Shown: positions 1-11,865 of the stretch, in pieces
Layout: each line of letters opens with the position of its first letter
Position numbering within the stretch: position 1 is the stretch's first letter
NCBI GenBank assembly: GCA_032622095.1
Contig: CP136069.1
Coordinates: 31,064,342 to 31,128,341 of the forward strand
Direction: 5' to 3'
Length of the DNA stretch: 64,000 nt
DNA from: Siphonodentalium dalli
Taxonomy: Eukaryota; Mollusca; Scaphopoda; Gadilida; Siphonodentaliidae
The notes under the pieces: model-generated
Database searches by the model: none
Seen by the model: only the letters and a program-made list of their open reading frames with translations
What the model was told of the DNA's origin: nothing
Translations under genes and position numbers: made by a program

Positions 1-6
1 ATAAAT

Positions 7-207
7 TTGGATAGTCTATTGAGCAGGGGTCGATTTAATGTTTTAAATTTGTATAGCATTTTGCAGCACTGGGTACAGTGGGTTGGTTTTGTATATCATT
101 CCCTATCAATGCACGTCTTCATTGTAAATTGGTTAGCAGAAATCGTAAATCATGTGGCAAATTGCGATGCGAAATTGCAAATCCAGTTAAATAGAGACCT
201 GCTATAG
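7..207 (+). other. Block A in U1: conserved open frame, possible exon
   Basis: A 66-codon open frame with an amphipathic pattern (LQHWVQWVGFVYHSL, then VNWLAEIVNHV). A possible 3' splice site ends at GTATAG near 56. The frame is the same in U1-U4 with one difference (Gln to Arg in U2a and U4). The low divergence makes this weak evidence for coding, and no splice phase links it to other exons. I do not recognise the sequence. Confidence 0.3.
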
Positions 208-228
208 TGTTGTAAGGTTAGCATACAT

Positions 229-433
229 TAATGCCCTAAATAATTGACTTCTTAACCAGAGCAGAATTATGGGTAATTTCAGGATTTAGTCTGAAATGTG
301 GCTTTTTGCCATTAATCGGAAAGCTCTCGGTGAGAGCTTTCCGATGAATGGCAACAAGCCATATTTCAGACTAAATCCTGAAAAATTACCCATAATTCTG
401 CTGTGGTTAAGGAGTCAATTATTTAGGGCATTA
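229..433. mobile_element. Foldback MITE-1 in U1
   Basis: A 205-bp near-complete palindrome. The left arm begins TAATGCCCTAAATAATTGAC and the right arm ends in its reverse complement, with the loop at about 330 (CTCTCGGTGAGAG). Arms differ by a few percent. The ends and flanks fit a TA target duplication, as in Tc1/mariner-type MITEs (inference). No coding capacity. Confidence 0.85.
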
Positions 434-2005
434 CTGGATAAGGTTTAACGGTATCTCTTTCCAGCATCTTTGTGGACAGTTATTGAGCATTTTCCATATG
501 ACCAGTGAAGGATCTCAATTTTTAAACTCACAATTGCTCTTGCACACCATTGTTTTCCTGGACTTGTTTTGGATTCTATTTTCACTAATATACAACCAAA
601 ATATTTGCGTGAAAAATTTATTTCAAAAAACAGTTACCGGTAGTTATATCTTCATGTACTTAAAGTGATGTGAAACACTCCTGCAGGGTGACCAAATGGA
701 AATTAAGAATAATATTGCTCTAAAAAAGTTATTTTTTACGAATATTAATCCAATTGACAACTCGCACCGTCGTTCTTATATATTAATTAAATGCAATGAC
801 TCTTGATGATAAAATCATTTGTGTTAGTTAATAGCCGATGATTACTTCCCAAATGAAACTGGTGTAGTGATGACATTCGATAGGGACAAATGATCTTCAG
901 TGATTAGTTATCAGATCTGAACACCAGAAATTTATTAGTAAAAGAAGCATTCTAGTTGTTATTGAGAAGACTCTGTAAACTTCCGTCCCGTATAATAATG
1001 GAGGGGTCTCATTAATATACCTGCATGTACATTGGAGTTTCTATTTTCAAACTGGTATCTGTCATAACCGTCAACCAGAACTCGCTCTTAAGATGGAAGT
1101 GTCTAATCTGAAAGATATTATGCACTGTGATATAAGATATAATCAATGACCTTGTCAGATTAAAGTAAGCCCCCCCCCCCCCCCTCCGAAAATTTGAGCT
1201 CAACGGCCATCCAGAGTTCACCTGGAGGATATACCTAATATGACATGAATGAAAAACAGGTTGCCTAAAAGTCTGGTGAAGGTTAAATCTTGTTTGGGTG
1301 CATGAAACTGAAAAGTTAGTATTCAGGCGCTATGGCAACTGGAGGAACGTAACATTCTACTAACATTGCCGAAAATTTGAAGCAAATCGACCTCACCACT
1401 CCATGGAAAACATCGTCGGAACTATGCTAAATTGTAAATATTTACTACTCGATTCGGCGATAAACTAACGAAATCGATTCCCCCATCTGGAGTCACTGCA
1501 TTTAATTCACATATAGGAATGATGGTGGGTGTTGTCAATTTGGATATCCTATTTGTATAAATTACTACTTTGAACAAGATCATTCTCCATTTCCATTTGA
1601 TCACCATACGGGAGTGCTTCACATCACTTTAATCAAGTGAGCCGAAACATCCCCCAGCTTCACCAATGATGAACAGTTGATATGATGACCGTGATTATAA
1701 CTAATTGTATTAGCTCTATCTGATGGTGAAGCTTGTCCATTAATTATCTTTAACAAATAAATTGGTTGAACACGTAAGAAAAATTCATTTGGGATTAAAC
1801 CACGTACAGGTACCAGGTTTCAGTCTGTCCAAACAATAATACTTAAGTTATTAGCTGGAAAATAAAAATTTGGCGTTTTCTCAGTTTGACAAAGGTTATA
1901 ACGCAGGCAAAATTTGTGGGACCGACCCCATGATAAAACTTGACACCTGTTATCTTGATTAAACCACATACAATCCTCCAAAGTTTTGAGTTGATTGAAA
2001 GTCAT
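434..2005. other. Conserved non-coding head of the unit
   Basis: This stretch is shared by U1-U4 (U2a from 15215, U3 from 32286, U4 from 47067). I find no supported gene. An open frame at 483-668 is closed by TTTTGA in U2a, which argues against coding. A run of 15 C (1170-1184) is reduced to a short CCCCTCCCC tract in U2a. U2a has a private stretch of about 290 bp (16430-16720) where U1 has none. Confidence 0.6.
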
Positions 2006-2012
2006 ATCCTAA

Positions 2013-2291
2013 ATGTTGACCGATTGGTTACATAATATACCCCTGGGGTATAAGCAGGTAAAGTTAAGGAATCTGTCTTGCAGAAATAAAAACAATATAC
2101 CTGTATCTACCTTAATTTCTTTGGAATTTCATCAACATAATTCCATTCAACTGACTACTTATTCCAAATGGGATAATTTTCCTCATGGCCACAAATGTTT
2201 TGCCGATGATGATCCAACTGTTCAACTGCTGTCTGAAGAAACACCTGTTGAAAAGTTAAAATCTGAGGCCATAGAAAATTGTGACTATTAG
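2013..2291 (+). CDS. Block B in U1: probable exon of an unrecognised gene
   Basis: A 92-codon open frame. The part most like an exon starts after the acceptor CTGTCTTGCAG at about 2084 and reads through a Trp/Asp/Glu-rich stretch (YSKWDNFPHG, then FADDDPTVQLLSEETPVEKL). In U5 the same frame survives a 9-bp insertion and a 6-bp deletion, which favours real coding in the ancestor. The frame ends at TAG after NCDY, and I could not find a donor that joins it to exon C in phase. A missing exon between them, or a true stop, is possible. No family recognised. Confidence 0.45.
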   Translation: MLTDWLHNIPLGYKQVKLRNLSCRNKNNIPVSTLISLEFHQHNSIQLTTYSKWDNFPHGHKCFADDDPTVQLLSEETPVEKLKSEAIENCDY

Positions 2292-3256
2292 CAGATAATA
2301 TTAATAGTGGTTACTCTCACAGGTCCCCAGAACAGAAATTGACCCCGCCCCCAATAGTACTTAATCATTGAGAAAGGTATCCAACTTGGCCGGGCCTAAT
2401 TTTTTATCATTTCCCCCCCCCCCCAAAGTCCATAAACCAGGTTCAAAATAGTAAAATACACAAAAACAATATTTGTTTCATAAATGCCTCCTATATAGGT
2501 AGAAAGATATTTTATTATTGTTCAATTTAGTGTATCCCTTGTAAAAATTGGTTCAGAAAAACTGTTATGAGCACAGCTCCGACTCAAACCGGCTGTAAAA
2601 TTTCAATCGTTCTGGTGTCTGCTAAAGTTTAAACAAGGTCGAAGAGTCAGATTTTTAAACTACTTGCGCTTCAAAAATGCACTCAATGGTAAGTAGAATA
2701 TATATATTATAAATCATTAGAAGTGGAATTGTTTACTGACCCACTCATTTACACCCGGTTGTAAAAGTATACATTTGAATGGTCTATTGTTAGGAAATAT
2801 GAAAATGGATTCGTGTGGCAATCTCACAGGACTTCCCTGTCAAGTAAATTTTGGGCTAAAGTTTGCCGCCATCCTCGCACTTAAGCACCCATCCTGCCAT
2901 GTTTATTTCCTATAGTGTTCTTGAAATGTGCCCCCCCTTTTTTTTTTGGCCATTATTTAGTAAAGATGATTTTTGACTAAATATCAGGCATACTAGGGTT
3001 ATATTTCTTTGAAACGCTCACAACATTTGGTGACTGGGAAGTCATGATATTGCCATTTCTATTCATTTGTACGAAATGTTCATATTTCAATGGCCTAAGC
3101 CATGACAATTATTAGCAAGTGTTTTCAACTTTCAGGACATGAAATTGTTGCAAGCATTCATTGATGGACTTAAAATCAGAAAGACCTTTTGATATTCGTG
3201 AGAAATTATTTTGGCGAGCCTTCAATCAAGAATCATGGTATGATGAACATAACAAT

Positions 3257-3392
3257 TTAACTCGCACTCATAACGGGTGCCTGTCTCTATATTGGCTTGC
3301 ACTTGGTAGCGTGTGCTATATAAATTCTTACATGTGTGAATATTTACATTCGTACTTTGCTTACTAATGAGAATCACATGTGTATGGACATG
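3257..3392. repeat. Dispersed 130-bp module beside exon E (U1)
   Basis: Starts near ACTCGCACTCATAACGGGTG and ends near GTGTATGGACATG. A second copy follows exon F at 6148-6283, and other units repeat both places. The open frames over it are chance readings from exon E into the module. Confidence 0.7.
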
Positions 3393-3603
3393 GTTCTGTG
3401 TTACAAATGTTTTTCCATTTGTCGAGCCAGACGAAGTCTTAAGTGTGCCATTAATAATTATTGTACTGCACTTATCATTGTACTTTCAATGAATCCGATA
3501 GTTTGAAGATGTAGCCCTGTTGACGGCTCATTACACCCTTGATTTGGATTTTTTCATCTGCAGCATTGCCTTTTGTCATAGATAATTTTAGTTTTCCTGA
3601 TTA

Positions 3604-5514
3604 GGCCAAAAAAAAAAAACTTCTGTTTCCGGTACCCGGCCTGGCTGAGATTTTCTTGCCGGCCTCAATTTTGTTTTTAATTTTCACGAAGTCCATAGTA
3701 ACCTGTCTGTCTGAGTTAATGGCTATGGTTTTCCCCAATACCAACAGCAGAAGCCGAACTAACCACCAATCGCATACACACCTGACGCATGTGTAGGCCA
3801 TGTGCGCGATCGCGCATTCTTGATATAAATAAGACAACTAGGTCGGCCATGCTACGCAGTGAATACCGTCGCGTAAATCAAACTCTACCCTGACGAGTCA
3901 CTACGGAAATCCCCCAGTCTTTTGTGGGCTGTGTACACTGTGTATTTTAAAAAGTACAATGTATTAATTATACCGGTAGCTCCCTTAACTTCCTTCGCCT
4001 AATTGGGGGCAAAACTTGCCTGAAAGACCATCTGTTCGCGACAAAATTAAACAGTGAAAAGCATGTGCGTTTTTGGCGGGAAAATGAGTCCGTATTACGT
4101 CATCAGTCCTGGAAATTAGCGTCATCAAAAGCCGAAATCACCATCACCATTGACAAGACGAAATCGTCATCAAAGATTAAAATGCATTGGCATCCTTGAA
4201 TATTCACATAAACCCGATTTTAACCCACTTTAAATAAACAACTGTCTGTTATGAATGACACAACTGGGTCACTGTGTCACCAACCAAACGCATCAGTGAA
4301 TAAACTCTGTATAACTATTTACGACAGACTCTCTTTGATGTTTTCCGACCAAGCAGCAGATACCACTGACATAAAAACAACTCGCACTGTATGAAAGTAC
4401 GAGGCCCCACCCCTTCCCCCCCCATGTAATACGGAATACCACTTAACACAGATGACGGAATACCAATTAACAGCCATGTGGAATACATAAAAATATATGA
4501 AAACTTCATATTTTTTTAAGGTCGGCGTATGAATACCGGTATTTTTGGAATACCGAATACCTCCTAACAGAGGGGCCGGAATACGGCGTACCTCATAACA
4601 GGGCATGGAATACGGCGTACGAAAAAAGGGGGGTGGGGCCTCAAGTATTAAACACACATTTCTGATCATCGGATGTGCATACATGTACTGCATCGTCTGC
4701 ATGTAATGATTATTTGATAACTTGCTGTTAATTACACTGAAAGTTGGCAGATAATCAATTCTGCTATTTAAAACTTTCCGGGATTGAAACAAAATAAGTC
4801 GGAAATAGGTGACTTTAAACCACAATACTAGTTAGTGATTTGGTAATATGGACAAGTTGTCACCGAAAAATAATGATCATCTATGAAGAGAAATAAGAGG
4901 GGATGAAAATACAATAGGTTTTATTGAAATGGCAAGTATTTATTCCATAAAACGATCTCTGTCAACACCTGTAAAATTGCGTCGGCAGTGATGAATAGAA
5001 TGGCATAAAATGTGTAACCTCGGGCCCAATCTACACCAGAGATATTCAGGGGAAGATTGGAACAAAACATGTTTATTCCTGCATATCCAAGAACAGTCAG
5101 TAACATTGTTCTGGTCACATGTAATTTGTAAATAAAGGTTTCAGATACTACTGTTGCATTGTGGGCTGGTAGTAGCATGGACTACATGTATGTAAGAGGA
5201 ATAACTCTAAACCCATGGCCATAGCCTAATACATTGAATTTTCACACTGGAGCACATACTAAGAGCTAGAAAATATCTTTAACACCTAATACATGACATA
5301 ATAGTCCAGCAAGCTGCATAATATATTACCAGTTAGCACTGGTTAGCATGTATAAAAGCATGCAAATTTTATAATACATGTTAAAAGGGTGTACTTAGTA
5401 CACAATTTTATCACTTTCAAATGGCCGGTTAAAAAAAAAAAACCCTGCCTGCCTGCCTGGAAAATTTTCCCCATTCCCCATGTTATCGGAAACAGACATG
5501 TTTTTTTTTTGGCC
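3604..5514. mobile_element. PIF/Harbinger-like non-autonomous element in U1 (1911 bp)
   Basis: Ends are GGCC followed by A(12) and CTTCTGTTTCCGG; the right end is the near complement. Flanks are TTA on the left and TTG on the right, and U5 has an uninterrupted GATTAGCCACAGG near 51233, so the insertion is proven by an empty site. A 3-bp TTA-like duplication suits PIF/Harbinger, but I see no transposase. Minus-strand open frames inside (for example 4319-4825) overlap a nested inverted repeat and have no recognisable motif. Confidence 0.75.
4401..4642. mobile_element. Inverted-repeat insert nested in the Harbinger-like element
   Basis: Starts GAGGCCCCACCCC and ends GGGGTGGGGCCTC, 242 bp. The interior repeats GGAATAC / GAATACC several times. 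The flanks GTAC and AAGTA do not give a clear target duplication. Repeated in U3 at 36253-36494. Confidence 0.6.
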
Positions 5515-6736
5515 TTGGCACAGGGATAAGGATTACTCATGAAAATATATGTCAAGTTCAATTTTAGGTTTTGACCACCTATTTTGACAGGAGTTATAGT
5601 CCTTGTTGACTTATAATTTAGACTATTTTGGTTTCCGGGTGATGGCTTTAGTTATCAGTTTGTTTTCAAATTTGGCATATGGAATACTCGTTATGGCTCT
5701 TTGTTGAAATTACCGTGGCGCAGGGAGCAAATTAACTGGTATCGCATCGCAATTTGCTACCCAAATTTCGATAAAAGCTATGCAATTTGGTATGAATTTT
5801 ATGATTTCAGAACAATGCTATCTAATCATGTCAATGTGAGGTTATTTGCTAATCAAAATTTCAAAAGTAATTTGCTTCCTGCATGGGCGTATTTTGTCAC
5901 GCCTGAGCGATGCTCGTGTTGAAAAGCCTTTGAAAATAATGATGAAATGAGGCATTTCTGGGCCACTTTAATAACTCGTATTGTCGCTGGGCCACTTTAA
6001 TGACTCATATTTTATAATTTCAGGTCCTGAAACTTGTTCAAGAATGGTCTGTAATATCAGCAAAAAAGAAGTTACTTGAGAATACAACTACGGTAGTAGT
6101 ATAGTGTAGGTAATCAGATGAGCTTTCAAGAGTCTGTGAACCTTAGTCTTATCCCGCACTCATAACGGGTGCCTGCCTCTATATAGGCTTGCACTTGGTA
6201 GCGTGTGCTATATGAATTCTTACATGTGTGAATATTTAAATTGGTACTTTGTTTACTAATGAGAATCGCATGTGTATGGACATGTGCTGCGTGTCGGACA
6301 TTGTCCGTCCCACGACTCGCACTTTATGTGATTATACAGGTGCTCCTATAAATATTTAGTGGTAAACATTAAGGTCACTCCAAATGATTAATAGGTATAT
6401 TTTTTTATCACGACTCGCACTTATTGAGTAATTATATCACGCCCTTTGTATAATGTATATCCCTTAAACCCCACCCACACATGCCCCTATAAATATTTAG
6501 TGGTAAACAGGGTCACTCCTATTAAATGCTTAATAGGTATATTTTGTTGTTAATTGTTATAAACTCTTCACGTTCTGGGTATAATATTCATTTGGTCGAA
6601 ATGGCAGTATAGTTTAGGAGTACTTGATAGCAGTGTTTTGTTTCTCGCTTTGGACTGATGAATGCAAAAGCGTTAATACAATTTATAATTGGGAATATTT
6701 AGTTTATTTTATTATCGTATACTGGATATGAACAAG

Positions 6737-8254
6737 CCTGAGTTTAGTGTGCCTGTCCTTTGCAGAATGAGGTCCCCAGAGGATGAATCCTGCTTGGCCG
6801 GCTAGCATCAATAAATGCAACTCTGGGGCTAGTGATGTTCCGATAATCGGAATCGGAATCGGCCATCGGCTGATAATAGCCCATCGGAAATTAATCGTAC
6901 CTCGCAGTTGAACATCGGCTTTTACCGATTGTCAAAATAAATAAAAACGTTCTAGTATCTAAGCGCAATGTGCACGCTTTAATAAACATACGCAATACAA
7001 CTGTGGTATTGAATGTAAAACGCAGTTGTAACAGCCTAAAAAGAAGCCATTGGCATCATCAAAGCAGTCTGATGTGATGATGTATTATAAGAATGGCAAT
7101 ACACATGCCCGACATCCCGTGTAATATGAAGTTATTGGTTCAATCGCGTTGACACGAAATAGATTCAAAGAAAGCTTTAATTAAAAAGCTGACCTGATTA
7201 CAGTGAGGCTTCCTCTAGAGCACGTGTCATGTGACGTCACATGCTATGTCAATAACTTGAAGCACACACTGAATGAATTAATACAGTTGTTATCAGAACT
7301 GTCTTCAATAACGATCAACGTTAGTAGGGGCATAATTAGCTTTTTCGTCTGTACAACGTATGCTATGAAATACGCTTTGCTCCACGTTGAACTTGCGAAA
7401 CAAAAATTGAGCAGGCGGAACTATAAAAGCTTCCGAGTTGTTAAAAGATAAAAGGTGTGACCAATGGAAACTTGGGAAATCTCAGACAAATATGACAGCA
7501 ATTATTATCCATCAATCAAAATTTAGTTAATAATCATCGCCATTCCATACATTGTTGCAACTTACAAGTATTCAATCAAGACTTTTACTCCGCATGCAAG
7601 TGTTCCACACATGGTCATAGCGTTACTCTGAGTCGGCACCTTTGATCTCTTTGTCAAAACAACTACCGGTATACATCAAAGGAAGCACACAACCGACGTC
7701 GGCAGAAATACTGTCACGACAGTGTGTATATATTTCTTTGATGTATTTAGCTTTGAAACTATGCGGGATATGGAGTGCATTGGGTGTATATAAGTCCATT
7801 ATAGGAACAAACGCACAATATATATAAACATCGGAATCGGAAACGGAAATCGGCCGATTGTGCCTCCAGTTATCGGAAATCGGTCCGATAAGCTTTTTCA
7901 TTATCGGAACATCACTATCTGGGGCCCTCATTCTACTCGGGCCTCATCTTCTCTCAAAAGTTTCTAAATTATAAATTTTCTGTAGAATTTTTTCTTCTTT
8001 TTTACTTCAGTTTCTCTATATCCCCAAATTGGCAGACGACATTTCGCATAATCAAGGTTCCCAATGGCTATACATCACAATATTCACCATTTGGGAACTT
8101 CAATCCGAGTCTGTCTCCATAGCAGATGAGGTCATGCAGAATAAGGTCCCCAGAGTGTGAATTTGGTATGCTAGCATGCTATGCGGGATAGCTTTACTAA
8201 ATTCACCATCTGGGCACCTCATTCTGCAAATGACTGTCGCACTAAATTCAGGCT
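6737..8254. mobile_element. Foldback MITE-2 host region in U1
   Basis: Left arm GCCTGAGTTTAGTGTGCC with GAGGTCCCCAGAGG, right arm ending CACTAAATTCAGGC. It is split by the hAT-like element at 6830 and contains a second partial hairpin. U5 has the same host without the insertion at 53024-53398; U3 repeats it at 38589-40106. Confidence 0.7.
6830..7917. mobile_element. hAT-like non-autonomous element in U1 (1088 bp)
   Basis: Inverted ends TAGTGATGTTCCGATAA and TTATCGGAACATCACTA, with subterminal ATCGG repeats. It is flanked by a perfect 8-bp duplication TCTGGGGC (6822-6829 and 7918-7925). It sits inside a foldback MITE-2. U5 has the region without it (53110-53140). Internal open frames are short and lack a transposase motif. 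Confidence 0.9.
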
Positions 8255-8339
8255 TGTAATCATCCTGAAAACCAGAACAGAAATGAATTATATACCATTC
8301 CAATGTATACTTTTGTATGAGAGTGTCAAAATAGGGTCA

Positions 8340-8477
8340 TTTTTTAAATTAGAACCAGATATCGGCCCTCATAATTGGCTACGGCAATCAGCAATGCTAA
8401 ACCCATTTGCTGAAGCAAACTGGGCCACTGCAAAGGGTTGCAGTAACAGATTTCTGAAGCCAAACAATCTGAATTAA
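8340..8477 (+). other. Conserved open block before exon G
   Basis: Reads EPDIGPHNWLRQSAMLNPF to a stop, and is also open in U5 (53484-53609) with several changes. U6 has lost most of it (about 59110-59155). No convincing splice sites or matching phase, so I do not place it in the gene. Confidence 0.25.
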
Positions 8478-8620
8478 GAAGACTAGTTCTTCGGCCTAAG
8501 AGTGAAGTTAGGTTTTTGGATCTGGAATAAAAATGAGGTACGACCAAGTCAGACGGTGCCTCACTAAACATGATCAAAAGCGGCAGAAAATGAAAATAGT
8601 CTTAGAATATAAAATAAGGG

Positions 8621-8809
8621 GAATATTTTGGTGATGATGATGGTTCCAATCAAACATTCGTGGTTTCTACCGGAGAACTCGGTTCGATGATGGTTAAAAT
8701 ACTTCCTTGGATGTCTGAACCAAAAAGTACACAACTACCCGAAATATTGGCTCAAAATAATAGTGAAGCAGTTCAAACGGGTATTGTCGAGCGTTTGTGT
8801 TTCTATTAA
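8621..8809 (+). pseudogene. Exons G and H fused by deletion (U1)
   Basis: Exon G reads to EPK and continues without intron into the second half of exon H (STQLPEILAQNNSEAVQ). The join is in frame, probably through a shared CCAAA / CAAAA microhomology. A 2-bp loss just after (CAAACGGGTATTG) then shifts the frame and gives TAA at 8807. U3 has the same at 40473-40661. Confidence 0.55.
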
Positions 8810-9412
8810 TTTATAAGTCTTCATTTCATTTGTATATTTTAGTTTTCATATGTTAACTGGATCTAACTTTCTATCATGTGTCTACATACATTAGTGGAAC
8901 TCCTTCAATTAATTATTCGTTGTTATATGTACATACTGTGATGATTGACTATCGCCCCAGTCTGGTTATATGTACATACGGTGATGATTGACTACCGCCC
9001 CAGTCTGAGTATTCATGACTGAGTGATTAGTTCTCACTGAGTATGACATTAATCAACCAAGTACATGAAGGGTTATCGAAATGGCTCTTTTGATTTTTCG
9101 TCATTTGTTATTTGTCTCAAATTTGAACATCAAACAAAATTAAACCATTTAATAGATGCTTGTAAAATGCTCATAATTCCTTTCACTCGAAATTAAAATG
9201 TGCTTAAATTGCTATTTAGACATAAGTACTAGTAGATCCAGGGATTTTCCTCGGTCGGTACCAGTGGTCCCCGATAGTGTCCCGTTCCCCAATTACGTGT
9301 AGTCCAGATCTGTTCAATCTAGAGTCCAATTAAGATTAATTATCAAATTTTACTTTAAATTTAGTCTAATAGTTGAATTTTCTTGTAAAATGTGAGGCAT
9401 ATACTCTCCATC
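8810..9412. other. Non-coding stretch with a 43-bp tandem duplication (U1)
   Basis: TTATATGTACATACTGTGATG occurs at 8923 and again, with one change, at 8966. It lies before a conserved GAGTATTCATGACTGAG stretch found in U2a, U5 and U6. No gene seen. U5 has a larger tandem copy of the same region (about 54620-54731 and 54790-54912). Confidence 0.55.
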
Positions 9413-9846
9413 CAATACTAGGTATCTGGTTTTCAACTTGTAGCGTGTGATTATGCTAATTTAGATACATGTATCTGGTTTTCAGTGTGTGATATACTGA
9501 TTTAGGTATCTGGTTTTTGGCTTGTGCGTGATTATGGTAATTTAGGTATCTGGTTTTCAGTGTGTAGTGTGGTGATCTAATTTAGGTACCTGGTTTTAAG
9601 TGTGTGATGATCTAATTTAGCTATCTGGTTTTCAGTGTGTAGTGTGGTGATATAATTTAGGTACCTGGTTTTCAGTGTGTAGTGTGGTGATATAAATTAG
9701 CTATCTGGTTTTCAGTGTGTAGTGTGGTGATATAATTTAGGTATCTGGTTTTCAGTGTGTAGTGTGGTGATCTAATTTAGCTATCTGGTTTTCAGTGTGT
9801 AGTGTGGTGATCTAATTTAGCTATCTGGTTTTCAGTGTGTAGTGCG
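9413..9846. repeat. 40-bp minisatellite in U1
   Basis: About ten copies of a unit of roughly 40 bp with the core TATCTGGTTTTCAGTGTGTA, then GTGTGGTGATCTAATTTAG. Early copies carry the variant GGCTTGTGCGTGATTATGG. Repeated in U3 at 41265-41698. Confidence 0.9.
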
Positions 9847-10329
9847 TGATGACCATTTGAATGGGAATCTCTCTGAAACCCTGTGTTGATTTTCAATGTC
9901 TGATACTACACATCTCTCGCATATAAAATATTACTGATATGTAGTGAATGATGCATTTGTCATTTATATTGTGTTTGGCCAATGTTTTCTTACATATATG
10001 CGAGACTCACATGTATAATAGAATGCATTGGCACAGCTGCACAGGGTTTACACACAATTTCTGGAAGCTCCAGTCATGAAACGGTTAACAACTGAATGAT
10101 TGTTATTGGACAGTCTGTCCGCTGTTGGTTCTTGATAATAACTTTAGATCTCAACTGAATGTAATGAAATTTTGTATGTGTTTACTAGCAAAATATACCT
10201 CAAGTTCGAATTCATGTTCTGCCTGCCAATTTTCACCAGATGTAATTACCAGGGATGTAGTTTTCCATGCCCTAGCGATGCTCTGGTTATTAAGTAATAC
10301 TAATCTGAGTGTTTATTAATGAGTTGAAC

Positions 10330-11560
10330 TAGTGCTGGGCGGTATTTCGGTATACCGATTATAATCGGTAAGATTTTCAATACCGTTGCCGTTACCGTCA
10401 TTCTTTTCCATAATCGGTAAACCTTGAAGACGGTATTATCGCGGTTACATGTCATACAGGCACATTACCGAGTATATTGTGGTTTTCCTTTGTCGGGATA
10501 CAAAGAAATTACTTCGTTTCTATACACCGTATTTCATCGAAATCATAATTAAGAGGTAGCGAGTTTGTGTCAGGAGACAGCGTTGCTGTAAATTGGGCTG
10601 AGGTAGCTACTAGTGTTGCGGATTCTGTTTACCAAGTCATCCGCGAAATTGGCGCGAATATATTTCAAGATTTACGTTGTGTACCCCATGCACGTGCTCA
10701 TCGACAATTTTAAAATGACTAGTCCGTTTCAATGATTGGCGTGTGCAAGTTTATGCAACGCCCTTTATGTGTATTCATCCCATGTTGCATTATCTTTTAG
10801 TTGGAAAAAACTGTTCAATCTTCACTCATGTCACTTCTTTCCCCATGTCATTTCCAAACAAAATGTATTCCGTCGCTACCTGGGACAAAACCCAGCCCAA
10901 CATTATATTGCAAGGTATGATTGCATCATTCTGCGCTATTTTTTATCGACCGAATTTATGGGGCAGCTCATTATTTCAGGGGTGTTTCGAATGGGAATAA
11001 TTGATCACATTCATAAACCGGGATTTAAAAGTATGATTATAATAATTCAACGGGAAGTCAATAATAGTTCTAGAAGTTAAATACTTTGGAAGTAATACAC
11101 TTTATTTCCCGGCATTTAATAAAATCATTGTACTTATTCTTAAGTTATTCACACCCGGCGGAACATTCCAACATCAACATGCTCTGCAAGTCGGCACTGT
11201 CAGTGGGGATTGTTTCAAAGCTCTTGGGTGTATCCGGCTTCGCTGAATGATGCTTGCATTAAGTTGCATAAATCGCAATTATTACCTGTATTTAAGATCA
11301 GCTCATGAATCCATGCTTGCAGATAATGATACATTCATTGATTGCAATCCATAATTTAATAAAACGGAGCGTAAATTTCCTTATTTTATGTAATCTGTAG
11401 CGATTAGATTTTCCTCCATAAACAGTCGATCTGTGCACCAAACGAATGCTACTAAACGGGGGTTTTACGGTATTACCGATTATTTAAACTAATCCCTTAT
11501 ACCGCGGTATTATTTTAGGATTACCGCGGTATTTTTATGCTTAAATACCGCCCAGCACTG
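10330..11560. mobile_element. hAT-like non-autonomous element in U1 (1231 bp)
   Basis: Ends TAGTGCTGGGCGGTAT and ATACCGCCCAGCACTG, with subterminal ACCGCGGTAT motifs. The 8-bp duplication AGTTGAAC lies at 10322-10329 and 11561-11568. Empty sites are GAGTTGAACCTGG in U5 (about 56029) and near-identical text in U2b and U6. An internal open frame (10736-11080) has no recognised domain. Confidence 0.9.
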
Positions 11561-11865
11561 AGTTGAACCTGGATGAATAACTACAGCTTGACAGGTCACA
11601 CCTGTCCTCGGGCTACAATTTCCATTTTTAAGAGACCGATTCCAGGCCTTTGAAGTGGGTTAATACGCACATACAAGTCTGAAACAACAAGTACATTTAA
11701 ATGAAAATTAGATTGATCTTGTACTTTTTTTAAATGATTAATTCTAAAAAATAAAGATGTTGCATGTCAAAACCATGGTTATATAAACAGTGCTGTTACA
11801 GTGGAGTTAACTTTTTATTGGAAAGATCAAAGAATTGAACAAATGTTTTAATTAATAAACGATAT

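Larger units (their letters stand above)
2638..8809 (+). pseudogene. Broken copy of the array gene in U1 (exons C-D-E-F and fused G/H)
   Basis: Exon C 2638-2688, exon D 2794-2843, exon E 3136-3237, exon F 6024-6109 and a fused G/H remnant 8621-8809. Lesions: exon E has an extra T near 3145 and a missing G near 3172, giving a TGA between them. Exon F is 86 bp instead of the inferred 109 bp, and the in-phase frame runs into a stop. The G acceptor has changed from AG to GG. A deletion has joined exon G directly to exon H. Exon I is missing, leaving only ATTAAACCATT near 9140. Two transposons (3604, 6830) lie in its introns. The protein is not recognised; the surviving parts look helical and leucine-rich. 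Confidence 0.65.

Noticed and set aside
483-668. 61-codon open frame after MITE-1
   Set aside because: The same frame in U2a and U4 is closed by TTTTGA, so it is not conserved.
3161-3367. 68-codon open frame starting in exon E of U1
   Set aside because: It reads exon E in a shifted frame and continues through the donor into the 130-bp module.
4319-4825. 168-codon minus-strand open frame, the longest in the window
   Set aside because: It lies inside the Harbinger-like element and runs across a nested inverted repeat with GGAATAC repeats. It has no recognisable domain and low-complexity proline/glycine stretches from the poly-C/G arms.
7500-7931. 102-codon minus-strand open frame near 7623-7931
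   Set aside because: It spans the right end of the hAT-like element and its target duplication, so it cannot be an old gene.
9413-9846. Possible CRISPR-like array
   Set aside because: Repeats are contiguous 40-bp minisatellite units without unique spacers, and the context is eukaryotic.
10736-11080. 114-codon open frame inside the hAT-like element
   Set aside because: No transposase motif, overlaps another frame of 85 codons, and the element is only 1.2 kb; I treat it as non-coding.
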